Shown here piece after piece: positions 1-10,931 of a stretch of 64,000 nucleotides of DNA. The stretch is from Bacteroidota bacterium (lineage in GTDB: Bacteria; Bacteroidota; Bacteroidia; Chitinophagales; Chitinophagaceae), in contig CANJPH010000007.1 in the NCBI GenBank assembly GCA_947476145.1, forward strand, positions 35,701-99,700, written 5' to 3'. The notes below the pieces were generated by a model. It saw only the letters and a program-made list of their open reading frames with translations, made no database searches and was not told the origin of the DNA. The stretch's first letter is position 1, and every line of letters starts with the position of its first letter. The position numbers and the translations under genes are program-made.

Positions 1-127
1 ATTTGATGTTTTTTTGAAAAACATCAATCGTTGCAGGTTGCGCATTTTCATGTATAATATATCCAAGTGCTGCTCCCGCAACCATGGCTATGATAATATA
101 CAAGGTAAGTTTATTAGATTTTTTCAT
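1..127 (-). CDS. Dicarboxylate/amino acid:cation symporter, N-terminal fragment truncated by window edge
   Basis: Minus-strand translation from ATG at 127: MKKSNKLTLYIIIAMVAGAALGYIIHENAQPATIDVFQKNIK, resembling the first TM segment of DctA/GltP-type symporters; not in ORF track. Confidence 0.6.
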   Translation of the reverse strand, partial: MKKSNKLTLYIIIAMVAGAALGYIIHENAQPATIDVFQKNIK

Positions 128-253
128 AGGCGTTAGATATGCAATATAAGACATAAGTCACAAAAAAATACCCCCAAAATGAGCGGCAAAATCATAGAAA
201 TTGAGCTGTTTTTTGAGAAAAAAGTCCTATTTTTCAACTTATAAAACAACACT

Positions 254-1936
254 ATGAGTTTATTTAGAAAAAAAGACCTTGCTGCCATGTTGGCTCAGGC
301 CGAGGATGGAGGAAAAGGCTTAAAACGCACACTTGGTGCGGGTAACTTAATTGCACTTGGCGTTGGCGCTATTATAGGAGCTGGATTATTTGTGCGTACC
401 GCTGCGGCTGCAGGACAAGCCGCAGGACCCGCAGTAACACTTTCCTTTATTGTGGCAGCCATTGGTTGCGCATTTGCAGGATTATGTTATGCAGAATTTG
501 CTGCCATGATCCCTATTTCAGGTAGTGCGTATGCATACTCTTATGTAACCATGGGCGAGACCGTTGCTTGGATTATTGGCTGGGCATTGATTATGGAATA
601 TGCTTTAGGTGCAGCCACTGTATCTATTGCTTGGAGTGAATATTTAAACAAGCTGCTGGGTGATCGAATACCGTATGAATGGTGTCACTCTCCGTTTGAA
701 AGTTTGACAGATGCTGCCGGTGTCCTACACCATGGTATTATGAACGCACCTGCATTGGTTATTTTATTATTATTAACCTTATTGTTAATTAAAGGAACGC
801 AAGAGTCTGCAATAGTGAATGCAGTGATTGTATTTGTAAAAGTAGCGATTGTTATAATATTTATTGTTATAGGATGGCAGTTTATAAACCCTGCAAATCA
901 TAGTCCATATTTAATCCCAGCAGATCACGAACCTATCTTGAATCACGGAAAAGTAATCGCCGATTACTCTGGTGTATTTAAGCATGGATGGGGAGGGGTA
1001 TTAGGAGGAGCAGCCATTGTATTTTTTGCCTTTATTGGTTTTGATGCCGTATCCACTGCAGCACAGGAGGCGAAGAATCCAAAAAGAGATATGCCAATTG
1101 GTATTCTTGGATCATTAGTAGTGTGCACCATTTTATACATATTATTTGGTCACGTTTTAACAGGCGTGGCACCATGGACCGATTTTGTAGATCCTACAAA
1201 AGGAAAAGAAGCATCGGTGGCTTATGCTATTTCAACTTACATGACAGGTTATGGTTGGTTAGCGAAAGCGGTTACCATTGCCATTCTTGCAGGTTTCTCT
1301 TCGGTGATACTGGTAATGTTAATGGGACAATCACGCGTATTTTTCTCAATGGCAAATGATGGATTATTACCAAAAGTGTTCTCCGATTTACATCCTAAAT
1401 ATCGTACTCCTTATAAATCCAACTGGATCTTGTTTGTATTTGTAGGTGCATTTGCTGCTTTTGTACCAGGTAGTGTGGCTGGAGATTTAACCTCATTTGG
1501 TACTTTATTTGCCTTTGTATTGGTGAGTGCAGGTATTTGGATATTACGTGTAAAATCACCTAATATGGAAAGACCATTTAAGACACCATTGGTGCCATTG
1601 GTTCCCATTTTAGGTGCTGTAATTTGCCTTGCCATGATATTTGCACTTGACGGGCAAACTTTGAAAGTAGCGTTTTTATGGATGGTTATAGGCTTAGATG
1701 TATATTATCTATATAGCCAATCTAGTAGCAAGATTTTTGATGGTCCAAGCTTAGCTAAAACATCTTACGTAACTCAAATGTTACCTATTGTTTTAGCAAC
1801 TATAGGCCTGATTGCTCTTGCTGTTATTACAATGGATAAAGTAACTGTCTTTATTGCTATTGCTCAATTGATTTTGCTTGTTTTTGCTATGTTTAATCAA
1901 ATGACAATGCTTAACAAGTATACAGGAAAACAATAA
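254..1936 (+). CDS. APC-superfamily amino acid permease (cationic amino acid transporter-like)
   Basis: 560 aa multi-TM protein; LGVGAIIGAGLFV and GFDAVSTAAQEAKNPKRDMPIGI motifs typical of the APC family. Confidence 0.9.
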   Translation: MSLFRKKDLAAMLAQAEDGGKGLKRTLGAGNLIALGVGAIIGAGLFVRTAAAAGQAAGPAVTLSFIVAAIGCAFAGLCYAEFAAMIPISGSAYAYSYVTMGETVAWIIGWALIMEYALGAATVSIAWSEYLNKLLGDRIPYEWCHSPFESLTDAAGVLHHGIMNAPALVILLLLTLLLIKGTQESAIVNAVIVFVKVAIVIIFIVIGWQFINPANHSPYLIPADHEPILNHGKVIADYSGVFKHGWGGVLGGAAIVFFAFIGFDAVSTAAQEAKNPKRDMPIGILGSLVVCTILYILFGHVLTGVAPWTDFVDPTKGKEASVAYAISTYMTGYGWLAKAVTIAILAGFSSVILVMLMGQSRVFFSMANDGLLPKVFSDLHPKYRTPYKSNWILFVFVGAFAAFVPGSVAGDLTSFGTLFAFVLVSAGIWILRVKSPNMERPFKTPLVPLVPILGAVICLAMIFALDGQTLKVAFLWMVIGLDVYYLYSQSSSKIFDGPSLAKTSYVTQMLPIVLATIGLIALAVITMDKVTVFIAIAQLILLVFAMFNQMTMLNKYTGKQ

Positions 1937-1958
1937 CCTCAATAAGTTCTTACTAAGA

Positions 1959-1990
1959 ATGGCCAGACTGAATTGTCTGGCCATTTTTTT
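1959..1990 (+). terminator. Rho-independent terminator
   Basis: Perfect stem atggccagac/gtctggccat followed by a T run, directly after the permease gene. Confidence 0.85.
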
Positions 1991-2022
1991 TGCCTTATTT
2001 TTGCTAACCTTAAATAATTACT

Positions 2023-2745
2023 ATGGGACGGATTTTTGAAGTTAGAAAAGCCACAATGTTCAAACGATTTGATCGGATGGCAAAGCAATTTACCCGAATA
2101 GGTAAAGAGATTGTAATTGCAGTTAAGGCAGGTGGGCCAAACCCGGACGATAACCCTGCTTTAAGAAGATGTTATCAAAATGCGCGCAGTGCTGGTATGC
2201 CCAAGGACAGAGTAGAGGCTGCTATTAAACGTGCGATGGGTAAGGACACGAGTAACTATGAAGAAATTTTATACGAAGGATATGCACCACACGGGGTTGC
2301 ATTATTAGTGGAGACAGCTACCGATCACCATGTAAGAACTGTTGCCAATGTAAAAAGTCATTTTAATAAAGGCGGTGGTGCCATGGGAAATAGCGGAAGC
2401 GTAAGTTTTCAGTTTAAGAAAATGGGGGTATTTAAATTAAACCCAGAAGGATTGGTGATGGACGATTTAGAATTAGAATTAATTGACCATGGTTTAGATG
2501 AATTAGGGGATAGCAGTGACGATAATGGTAATCCAATTTTAGTATTAAGATGCGCTTTCACCGATTTTGGTAATTTGCAAAAAGAATTAGAGGCAAAAAA
2601 ATTAAATGTAATAAGTGCAGAGTTTGAATGGATCCCTTCTACTACTGTGCCCGTTACCGATGAGCAAGCCGAAGATATTAGTAAATTAATTGAAAGATTA
2701 GAGGAGGATGAAGATGTAAATAAAGTATTCCACAACATGGGGTAA
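2023..2745 (+). CDS. yebC: YebC/PmpR-family transcriptional/translation regulator
   Basis: 240 aa; [35 protein letters not shown] and [17 protein letters not shown] are diagnostic of YebC/TACO1. Confidence 0.93.
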   Translation: MGRIFEVRKATMFKRFDRMAKQFTRIGKEIVIAVKAGGPNPDDNPALRRCYQNARSAGMPKDRVEAAIKRAMGKDTSNYEEILYEGYAPHGVALLVETATDHHVRTVANVKSHFNKGGGAMGNSGSVSFQFKKMGVFKLNPEGLVMDDLELELIDHGLDELGDSSDDNGNPILVLRCAFTDFGNLQKELEAKKLNVISAEFEWIPSTTVPVTDEQAEDISKLIERLEEDEDVNKVFHNMG

Positions 2746-2748
2746 GCG

Positions 2749-3015
2749 ATGCAAATTTTATCAACCATATTATTATCAGGATGTCTTTCTCCTATTATGA
2801 AAGACAGTACTAGACCCGTGTTTAATATGTATACCATATCGAAGGAGACAAAATTGCCAGCGAATTACTACACTACCAAAACGGGATTTTTTTGTAACAT
2901 GGAAAGAGCGTTGCAAAAACAAACTAAGGTAGCTGTGAAATTTAGATTAGGCTCATTGGAGCATACGCAAAAATTAGAAGGATATAATTTATCTACTCTG
3001 CCATCATCTCAGTAA
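2749..3015 (+). CDS. Small hypothetical protein (88 aa or shorter with internal start)
   Basis: ORF begins 4 nt after yebC stop; C-terminal part MERALQKQTKVAVKFRLGSLEHTQKLEGY looks protein-like; overlaps the 3' end of the convergent gene by about 20 nt. Confidence 0.45.
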   Translation: MQILSTILLSGCLSPIMKDSTRPVFNMYTISKETKLPANYYTTKTGFFCNMERALQKQTKVAVKFRLGSLEHTQKLEGYNLSTLPSSQ

Positions 3016-5398
3016 TCACTTGTATAATTTCTTCGGTATTGGGCTTTGAGAAATAATCACCATCACTTGCATAAGCAGGGCGATGCGCTTTTGAAGCAAT
3101 GGTTCTTGCGGCAACATCCAACCACTTATAGCCTCCCTGCTTTTCAATAACCTGTTGGTACATATAAGCAGACCCGCCTCCTGGTACATCCTCGTCAATG
3201 AATACAATGCGATTGGTCTTTTTTAAAGAAGCCACAATTTGGTGGTTAATATCAAATGGCAATAAGGTTTGTACGTCGATAATTTCACATTCAATCCCTA
3301 AAGCGCTTAACCTTTCGGCAGCATCTTGAATAATTCTTAAAGTAGAGCCATAGGAAACGACCGTAATATCTGCACCTTCTTTTAAAATTTCTGGTTTACC
3401 TAATGCAACCGTGAACTCCATCATATTATTAGGCATGGTTTCTTTTAAACGATAACCATTTAAACATTCAATTAATAAAGCAGGGTCATTGCCTTTTAAT
3501 AAAGTGTTATACATACCCACGGCTTGCACCATATTTCTAGGCACACAAACATGCATGCCTCTTAATGAATTAACAATCATGCCCATCGGAGATCCGCTAT
3601 GAAAAATTCCTTCTAATCGATGTCCTCTGGTACGAATAATAACGGGACTACTTTGTTGTCCATTGCTTCTATAATGAAGTGTTGCCACGTCATCACTTAA
3701 GGTTTGAAGCCCGTATAATAAATAGTCCAAATACTGTATTTCTGCAATGGGTCTGAGTCCTCTAAGCGCCATGCCGTGCGCTTGTCCCATAATAGATTGC
3801 TCGCGTATACCGGTGTCAAATATTCGATCTGCCCCATACTTTGCTTGCAAGCCTGCAAATCCTTGATTCACATCTCCAATATTACCTAAGTCTTCGCCAA
3901 ATGCATATACAAATGGATTGGATTCAAAAAGCTGATCAAAATATTGATTCAATACTTCGAAGCCATTCACTATTTTGGAATTAGCATCATATATCGGATC
4001 CACTACCGAAACATTTAATGTACTCTTAGCCGTTTGATTGTATAAATGTCTGCCATAATATCCTTCTTCTTCCTTTAAATAGTTAGCCAAGCATTGCTTG
4101 ATAGCAGGCGCATTGGGATGCATTGGCATTTGCTCTAGCAATGTGTGAAAAGTTCTAAAAATATTTCTCTTTAATGGCTCTTTATTGTTTATCAACTCCT
4201 GCGCCAGCTCATTCACTTTTTGCAAATCCGCACCTTGAACACCTACTTGAGCTAAAGCATATACTTCATTTATTTTTGCCTTAATGGGGTTGACATATTT
4301 ATCCCATGCAGCTTGCTTGTCCTCGCGCACTTTATTTTTTACATCCGTTTCTAAAGCTTGTAATTCCGCTTCCGTTGTTAAATCATTTAACAACAACCAC
4401 TCTCTCATTTTTTTATTACAATCCCATGCTCTCTCCCAATCCAATCGCTCCGTAGATTTATATCTTTCATGACTACCACTGGTAGAGTGTCCTTGGGGTT
4501 GCGTTAATTCTTGTACATGAAACAATACAGGTACATGTGTTGCGCGTGTAAACGCAATGCCTTCCTCGAAAGTTTCACAAAGCGCGGCATAATCCCAGCC
4601 TTTTACTTTAAATATTTTTATGCCATTGGTATCTTCCTTTTTTTCAAAACCGGCCAATGCTTCCGAAATAGATCCCTTGGTAGTTTGCAAACTGGTTGGA
4701 ACAGAAATTCCATAACCGTCGTCATATACGATCATTGCTAATGGCACTTGCAATACACCTGCTGCATTAACCGCTTCCCAAAATTGACCTTCGGAAGTAC
4801 TTGCATCACCAATGGTACAAAAGCAAACTTCGTTTCCATGATCACTTAAATGCTTAAACGTTTCTTTATTTTTTGAACTTCTAAAACAATTAGAAGCAAA
4901 AGCAATTCCTAATCCACGCATCATTTGGCCTGCTGTAGGTGCAATGTCCGCAGAAATATTATAACTGTTGAGTAAATTGTTCCACTCTCCTTTTTCATTT
5001 ACAAATGGCGTAGCAAAATGCGCATTCATATTTTTGCCACCACTGTATGGATCGTTGTGAACGTCGGCATACAATTGTGAAAAATAATCTTCGGTATTGG
5101 AAATACCCAAAGCAAACATAAAAGTTTGATCTCGATAATATCCACTTCTAAAATCTCCTTTCTGAAAAAATTTAGCAAGCGCTAATTGTGGAATTTCCTT
5201 CCCATCCCCAAAAATGCCAAACTTAGCTTTTCCGGTGAGCACTTCTCTCCTACCCAATAAGCTAACTTCCCTACTTGTTAATGCAATCCGATAGTCCGCA
5301 ATAACGGAACGTTGAAACGCTTCAAAGGACAGCGCTTCTTGGCTAGCAGTAGGGTTAATATTGGATTCCATTTTACAAAAGTAGGGGTCAAGATGCAA
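2993..5398 (-). CDS. 2-oxoacid dehydrogenase E1, fused alpha and beta subunits (TPP-dependent)
   Basis: 801 aa: N-terminal E1-alpha features (CTIGDASTSEGQFWEAVNAAGV) and C-terminal E1-beta features (GFAGLQAKYGADRIFDTGIREQSIMGQAHGMALRGLRPIAEIQYLDYL). Confidence 0.88.
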   Translation of the reverse strand: MHLDPYFCKMESNINPTASQEALSFEAFQRSVIADYRIALTSREVSLLGRREVLTGKAKFGIFGDGKEIPQLALAKFFQKGDFRSGYYRDQTFMFALGISNTEDYFSQLYADVHNDPYSGGKNMNAHFATPFVNEKGEWNNLLNSYNISADIAPTAGQMMRGLGIAFASNCFRSSKNKETFKHLSDHGNEVCFCTIGDASTSEGQFWEAVNAAGVLQVPLAMIVYDDGYGISVPTSLQTTKGSISEALAGFEKKEDTNGIKIFKVKGWDYAALCETFEEGIAFTRATHVPVLFHVQELTQPQGHSTSGSHERYKSTERLDWERAWDCNKKMREWLLLNDLTTEAELQALETDVKNKVREDKQAAWDKYVNPIKAKINEVYALAQVGVQGADLQKVNELAQELINNKEPLKRNIFRTFHTLLEQMPMHPNAPAIKQCLANYLKEEEGYYGRHLYNQTAKSTLNVSVVDPIYDANSKIVNGFEVLNQYFDQLFESNPFVYAFGEDLGNIGDVNQGFAGLQAKYGADRIFDTGIREQSIMGQAHGMALRGLRPIAEIQYLDYLLYGLQTLSDDVATLHYRSNGQQSSPVIIRTRGHRLEGIFHSGSPMGMIVNSLRGMHVCVPRNMVQAVGMYNTLLKGNDPALLIECLNGYRLKETMPNNMMEFTVALGKPEILKEGADITVVSYGSTLRIIQDAAERLSALGIECEIIDVQTLLPFDINHQIVASLKKTNRIVFIDEDVPGGGSAYMYQQVIEKQGGYKWLDVAARTIASKAHRPAYASDGDYFSKPNTEEIIQVITEMMAE

Positions 5399-5527
5399 TA
5401 AAAATCAATTCCTAGATAAAAACCCCGAATTCATATTTTTTTAATATTTTAGCCTAAGAAATGCGCATTTTATGTGCATAAAAAGGCAAAATTATCTTTT
5501 CAACACAGTTCAATTAAATGCATATTT

Positions 5528-5890
5528 ATGAAGATTAAATGTTTAATACTAGGGCTCTTTTTTGTAGTAGGTGGATTTGCGCAAAGCACCATTAAATTTG
5601 ATGCTGCCAGCTATAACTATGGTAAGATTAAAAAGGGGGTACACAAATCCGTCAACTTCAATTATACCAACTTGGGTAACAAGCCAGCGGTGATAGAATT
5701 TGCCAATGCCGAATGTGGATGTACCCAACCCGTATACAATCAAAACCCTGTTTTAAAAGGACAAAAAGGAACCATTACCGTTACTTATACGGCACCTAAT
5801 GTGGGTGTGTTTAAAAAACGTGTTACCGTAAAATATGCAGGTGAGAAAGAGGCCACCGAACTCATCATAGAAGGCGAAGTAATTAATTAA
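5528..5890 (+). CDS. DUF1573-type secreted protein
   Basis: ORF 5474..5890; likely true start MKIKCLILGLFFVVGGFAQS (signal peptide) at 5528; FDAASYNYGKIKKGVHKSVNFNYTNLGNKPAVIEFANAECGCTQP is DUF1573-like. Confidence 0.8.
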   Translation: MKIKCLILGLFFVVGGFAQSTIKFDAASYNYGKIKKGVHKSVNFNYTNLGNKPAVIEFANAECGCTQPVYNQNPVLKGQKGTITVTYTAPNVGVFKKRVTVKYAGEKEATELIIEGEVIN

Positions 5891-6077
5891 ATATTCAAGC
5901 AAGGTCTTAATCAGTGGACCATTACTTGTGTACGTTTCCGTTTACCGTATATCCTTTTTTCGTCTCCGTTCATAATTATTTAACACAGATAACAGCACTA
6001 ACTCGAGCTACTGCAATAGTTTTGCATTGCAATAGTGAGGGTTTGATTTTAACTCTATATAGCAAGCAATCGTAAAC

Positions 6078-6106
6078 GCCCGTTGTTTCTACAATGGGCT
6101 TTTTTT
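6078..6106 (+). terminator. Rho-independent terminator
   Basis: gcccgttg-tttcta-caatgggc stem followed by seven T. Confidence 0.8.
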
Positions 6107-6134
6107 GCGCCCTATAATAAGCTAAAATGAAAGG

Positions 6135-6167
6135 CAAAAAAAGGCCCCCCGATAAATCGGAGGGCCT
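6135..6167 (-). terminator. Rho-independent terminator of the SusD/SusC pair
   Basis: Minus strand aggccctccgat-tt-atcggggggcct followed by a T run; downstream of the SusD stop. Confidence 0.8.
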
Positions 6168-6193
6168 GTATAAATTATTAAATGATAATTTAA

Positions 6194-7756
6194 TTAGTCA
6201 ACATCCCAGAAAATTTTCGTTGATAAAGGATCAATTGTTCCTTGAGCCTTTACATTTGCACCATTAGAACCATCTTCAGTTCCAGGGTAGTATAAACGTA
6301 ATGGTCTTCTTGCATCCGTAACGTAGTTTCTAGACTGTGGAGTGGCTGGGTAATTGCTTTTACGATACTCAGACCAAGCTTCTAAACCATTAAAGTTTGC
6401 AAAAGACAACCATTTTTGGTAAGCAATTGCTTGTAACTTATTAGTAGAAGCAGCAAAGTCAACATCCTGAACACCGCTAGCTAATAATCTTGTAGCATCC
6501 GATGCAGAAGCACCTAAAATTCTATAAGACTCTTTAACACCCGCCTCAAAATAAGACTGAGCAGTTCCAGTAAAGTTGATTGCAGATCCGTAACGTTGCT
6601 TAGCTTCCGCTAAGTGAAGTTGCGCTTCAGCAGCTGTCATTAAAATGTAAGACTTGTTAAAAGTACCGCGTACCAATACAGATGGGCCAGGAGCACATGT
6701 AGCAGCAGGTAAATAACCAGCACTCGCTCCGAAAGGAACACCCGCATAGTTAGCAGCTACTTCATCCTTAGTACTTACACCAGGGTTAGCACTGTTCTCG
6801 TTTCCAGCAGCATAAAATATACGCTTTAAACGCACCGTGTCACCAGTTGACTTCAATGTATTAATTAAGAATTCAGTACCTCTAGGCCAGTTGTTATTTG
6901 CTCTTCTAGCATTGGTCTCACTATACCCATAACTATCATAGAAAGGATTAATTTGACCAGCCGAAGCAACATAACCAGGGTTAACACCTGCATCAGCACC
7001 AGATAAAACACCTGTACCTTCTGCAGCAATTTTGTTTACCTCGGCAGTGATGTATGAATCTCTTCCGCTTATTTTAGCTTGACGCATTAAAATACGCAAT
7101 TTCAAAGAGTTTGCAAATTTGATCCAGTTTGTTGTGTTTCCTTTAAACATGATATCAGAACCAGCATAAGCACTTGCAAATGCATTTGCTTTTAAGTCCA
7201 CGATGGCACCGTCTAATAAGGTAATTAAACCTTCATAAACAGTTTTTTGATCGTCAAACTTTGGCGCTAATTTACCCACTCCCTTCAATGCTTCAGAGAA
7301 AGGAATGTTACCGTAAAGGTCAACCAACTTTTGGTAACCCAATGCTTGCATTACTTTAGCTGGACCTTTTAAGTAAGGTTGACCAGCAGCATCTGCAGTA
7401 TTGATTACATATTGATAATCGTATAGGTTATCATACGTGTTATCCCAATAGTTAAAGTCTCCATTGGTAAAGCTATAAGAGAACAAAGTCGTACTAATGA
7501 TATAACCATTAGACTGTGTCCATTGACCACCCCAGAACATACCTGTCTCATTAGGAGCAAGCATGTTGGTAGCGGATGTGTTCATTGCATTGGCAAGAAC
7601 GAACGCAGGCGTTGCGGTTGGAAGTGAATTCGGGTTGGTATTGACATTTAAAAAGTCTTTTTTACAACCTGTCCCCACAAGAACCAAAAACGCGGCGATA
7701 TATAATTTATTTAGTTTCATATCTATTGTTTTAGTTAGTGGTTTATTAAAAAACAA
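6194..7756 (-). CDS. SusD/RagB-family nutrient-binding outer membrane lipoprotein (SusD-like_2 type)
   Basis: 520 aa; lipobox-like LVGTGCKKDFLNVNTNPNS; follows SusC on the same strand. Confidence 0.88.
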   Translation of the reverse strand: MFFNKPLTKTIDMKLNKLYIAAFLVLVGTGCKKDFLNVNTNPNSLPTATPAFVLANAMNTSATNMLAPNETGMFWGGQWTQSNGYIISTTLFSYSFTNGDFNYWDNTYDNLYDYQYVINTADAAGQPYLKGPAKVMQALGYQKLVDLYGNIPFSEALKGVGKLAPKFDDQKTVYEGLITLLDGAIVDLKANAFASAYAGSDIMFKGNTTNWIKFANSLKLRILMRQAKISGRDSYITAEVNKIAAEGTGVLSGADAGVNPGYVASAGQINPFYDSYGYSETNARRANNNWPRGTEFLINTLKSTGDTVRLKRIFYAAGNENSANPGVSTKDEVAANYAGVPFGASAGYLPAATCAPGPSVLVRGTFNKSYILMTAAEAQLHLAEAKQRYGSAINFTGTAQSYFEAGVKESYRILGASASDATRLLASGVQDVDFAASTNKLQAIAYQKWLSFANFNGLEAWSEYRKSNYPATPQSRNYVTDARRPLRLYYPGTEDGSNGANVKAQGTIDPLSTKIFWDVD

Positions 7757-10700
7757 AGTTTATGTTGAAACCAATTTGACGTACAGGAGGTGTTTGGGCA
7801 GTATTACTAATACCAGAACCGTTACCACTTGTATAGCTGAACTCAGGATCAGTAAACTGATTCTTAGCATCAACAATTGTAAATAAGTTTCTACCATAAA
7901 TTGCTACGTTAGCAGCTGAGAAAATCTTAGACTTTTTAACAAAAGAAGCTGGTAAATTGTAAGACAAGTTAACGTCTCTCAATTTAATAAACCAAGCTGG
8001 TGCTACGAAGTTCTCAGAAATCAAACGATAGTTGTTAACCCATAAAGCATACTCTGGTTCACGCACATAAACTGACGTGTTAGGTACGTTCGCTCCAGAA
8101 ACTGGATCGATATAATATGAATTAGCAAAAATTTGATTGGTTCTGTTTGCAGTCCAAGCTCCAGATCCTGTGAAAGTCATTTGACGACCTAAGTCTGAGT
8201 ACATAACGTTACCACCACGGTATTCAAAGTTAAACGCTAAACGGAAATCTTTGTAAGATACAGTTGAACCTAAGCCCACCATATCACGTGGTAAAGTACC
8301 ACCCTTTTCTTTCAAAGTAGGGTCTAGTGTTGGGTAACCAGTTGTAGCACTTACTCTTCTACGGCCTGCATCATCATAATAATAACCATTGGTTTTCAAT
8401 ATTGGGAAACGTTGTCCTAAGATTACGTTTGATGTAGCATAAGAATATCCACCATAAGCGAATTGAGTGATACCAGGATATAAACTTTCAACTTTATTAT
8501 CGTTGTAAGAGTATTTGATACTCATATCCCACTTCACTTTAGTTTCACGTAATATTTGAACTTTTAAGTCAGCCTCGTAACCGAAGTTATTCACTTCACC
8601 TACGTTAATTAACAAGTTAGAGAAACCAGTTGAGTTAGGAACTTTAACTGTTAATACTTGACCTTCTGATTTTTGAGTATACCAAGAAACGTCTAAGTTC
8701 ACTCTGTTTTTCAAGAAGCTAAACTCACCACCTACCTCTATTGCAGTTACAAACTCAGGCTTTAAATTAGCATCAGGTAAAGTATTACCTACTGATAAAC
8801 CTACGTTGTTACCGTAAGGGAAGTTACTACCGTTATTATACGCTAAATCCAAACCATACAATGGAATGTTGTCATTACCATTCTTGTTATAAGATCCACG
8901 TAATTTAGCATAGTTCAATACATCGTTTTTTAAAGCAGGTAATGCATCTGTTAACACAAATGACAATGCCGCACCATAATACAAGTAAGAGTATTGATCG
9001 GCAGATCTTGTTGTTTTAAAGAAACGAGAAGTCGCATCATAACGTCCAGTAAGGTTTAAGTTTAACCACTCCATTCCTTTTAAGTTGGTGTTCATATCCG
9101 CATAGTAACCAAACCTACGCTCGGTTGTATTAGATTCAGAACCAGCTAAGTTTCCTTGTCTGTTAGAAATATTGTAAACATCAGGAACCACAATGGAACT
9201 AGATGAAACAGAGATTGACTTCGTATAACGTTGGTATATTGAGTAACCTAAGTTCAACTTGTTTTGTGTAATACCTAAATCCTTTTGGATACGTACTTGA
9301 AATTCATTGTTTAACACATTCTCTGTAGAAGAGTAATCGTTAACACCACCTAACACGTCAGAAATGGCGCGGTAGATACCAGGATAATCATCATCACTTT
9401 CATAAGGAGCCGGAATGAATGCGCTATTTTTTGCCCAGTCAGAATATTGGAATTTCTCTTGTGTGTTTTTACCAGTACGAGAGTTATTCATGATAGCTAT
9501 ACGGTTATACAATTGTAACCAAGGGGTTGCACGATAAGTGATATCGAAGTTACCCGAGAAGTTAGCGTCTTTGTATTTAGCACGGTTAATATCCTTATTG
9601 AAATAAGGGTTATTATAATAGTCATTATAGTAACCATTTGGATTAGCGAACTTATTGGTTCTCCAATTTCTCATGGTAGTTAAATCTACCCAAGAAGCGG
9701 TATTAATGATATCATTTTGGAAATCAGAAGTAGTTCTGTCATATACAACTTGTGTATAGGCAGCGTTAAATAATGTAGAAACCTTACCGTATTCTCTTGT
9801 AGACTTCACACGAACACCAGTTCTATCACTTAAATCTCCAGGTACAATACCATTGATTTTTTGATTTTCAACTGATAAGTAGTAGCTACCATTATCATCA
9901 CCACCTTGGAAGCTTGCTTGGTTGTTTGTAGAAACACCAATATCAAAACTATTTTCACGAACATTAGCAACGTTCGAATAAGGGATAATCAATTTGCTAC
10001 CGTCTTGTAATACACGGCCGGCAATACGTTGGCTACCATCATAAGCATCACCATATTGTTGGTTTTCATAAGATCTCCAGTTTGCTTTCGCACGGAAAAG
10101 AGGATCCTTATTGTATGCCGCTTCACCATATACATATGGATAGTATTGAGAACCAGAACCATACTTGTCTTGGAAGGCAGGTAAGAAACTAACTTGCTCA
10201 AAGTTGGTCGTATTGGAATATTGAATTTTCAATTTTCCTTTACTACCTTGTTTAGTTGTAATTACCAACGCACCATTCACACCCGCAGAGCCATACAATG
10301 TAGCCGCTTGTCCACCCTTAAGGATAGAAACGTTGTCCACATCATTTGGATTGATCAGTGCTAATGCAGTTGCGGTAGTTTGCATACCATCAATTACAAT
10401 TAATGCTTCGTTATTACCAGTTAATGAACGGTAACCACGTAATACCACCTTAACGGAAGGATCAACGCTGTTATTTACAGTATACACCGCCAAACCAGAA
10501 ACCTTACCCGCAAGGGCTTGTGTTAACTGAGGAGAGCGACCTACTGAAAGTTCTTCACTAGATACTTTAGCATAAGAGTATCCAATCTCTTTAGATTTTT
10601 TACGGATACCTTGAGCGGTAACAACCACATTGTCAAGCTCATCTGCTTGACGGTTCAAAACAATACTTAAAGTTGTTGCAGTTGCTTTCACTTCAGTTGA

Positions 10701-10931
10701 AGCGAAACCAGTAGCACTAACTTGCAAAGTTGCATTTGCAGCAGCATTAATTTTGAAGTTACCATTAGCATCAGCAACTGAGGCTGATGTTTGACCCTTT
10801 ACTTTCACTGTTGCATAAGCTACCGCAACGCCTTTGTCATCTTTCACCGTACCGGTTACTGAACGAACCTGCGCATTTGCCGAAGCGAATACTAAAACAG
10901 CCAAGAAGAGTGAGGTTACAATTTTCTTCAT
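7746..10931 (-). CDS. SusC/RagA-family TonB-linked outer membrane protein
   Basis: 1061 aa; carboxypeptidase-like N-domain (VTGTVKDDKGVAVAYATVKVKG), plug LNNVVVTAQGI-like region, GLAVYTVNNSVDPSVKVVLRGYRSLTGNNEALIVIDG, C-terminal beta-barrel ending NINFVF. Confidence 0.93.
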   Translation of the reverse strand: MKKIVTSLFLAVLVFASANAQVRSVTGTVKDDKGVAVAYATVKVKGQTSASVADANGNFKINAAANATLQVSATGFASTEVKATATTLSIVLNRQADELDNVVVTAQGIRKKSKEIGYSYAKVSSEELSVGRSPQLTQALAGKVSGLAVYTVNNSVDPSVKVVLRGYRSLTGNNEALIVIDGMQTTATALALINPNDVDNVSILKGGQAATLYGSAGVNGALVITTKQGSKGKLKIQYSNTTNFEQVSFLPAFQDKYGSGSQYYPYVYGEAAYNKDPLFRAKANWRSYENQQYGDAYDGSQRIAGRVLQDGSKLIIPYSNVANVRENSFDIGVSTNNQASFQGGDDNGSYYLSVENQKINGIVPGDLSDRTGVRVKSTREYGKVSTLFNAAYTQVVYDRTTSDFQNDIINTASWVDLTTMRNWRTNKFANPNGYYNDYYNNPYFNKDINRAKYKDANFSGNFDITYRATPWLQLYNRIAIMNNSRTGKNTQEKFQYSDWAKNSAFIPAPYESDDDYPGIYRAISDVLGGVNDYSSTENVLNNEFQVRIQKDLGITQNKLNLGYSIYQRYTKSISVSSSSIVVPDVYNISNRQGNLAGSESNTTERRFGYYADMNTNLKGMEWLNLNLTGRYDATSRFFKTTRSADQYSYLYYGAALSFVLTDALPALKNDVLNYAKLRGSYNKNGNDNIPLYGLDLAYNNGSNFPYGNNVGLSVGNTLPDANLKPEFVTAIEVGGEFSFLKNRVNLDVSWYTQKSEGQVLTVKVPNSTGFSNLLINVGEVNNFGYEADLKVQILRETKVKWDMSIKYSYNDNKVESLYPGITQFAYGGYSYATSNVILGQRFPILKTNGYYYDDAGRRRVSATTGYPTLDPTLKEKGGTLPRDMVGLGSTVSYKDFRLAFNFEYRGGNVMYSDLGRQMTFTGSGAWTANRTNQIFANSYYIDPVSGANVPNTSVYVREPEYALWVNNYRLISENFVAPAWFIKLRDVNLSYNLPASFVKKSKIFSAANVAIYGRNLFTIVDAKNQFTDPEFSYTSGNGSGISNTAQTPPVRQIGFNINFVF

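Noticed and set aside
2409-2837. Minus-strand 142-aa ORF over yebC
   Set aside because: Antisense to a strongly conserved gene; no recognisable motif and low-complexity composition
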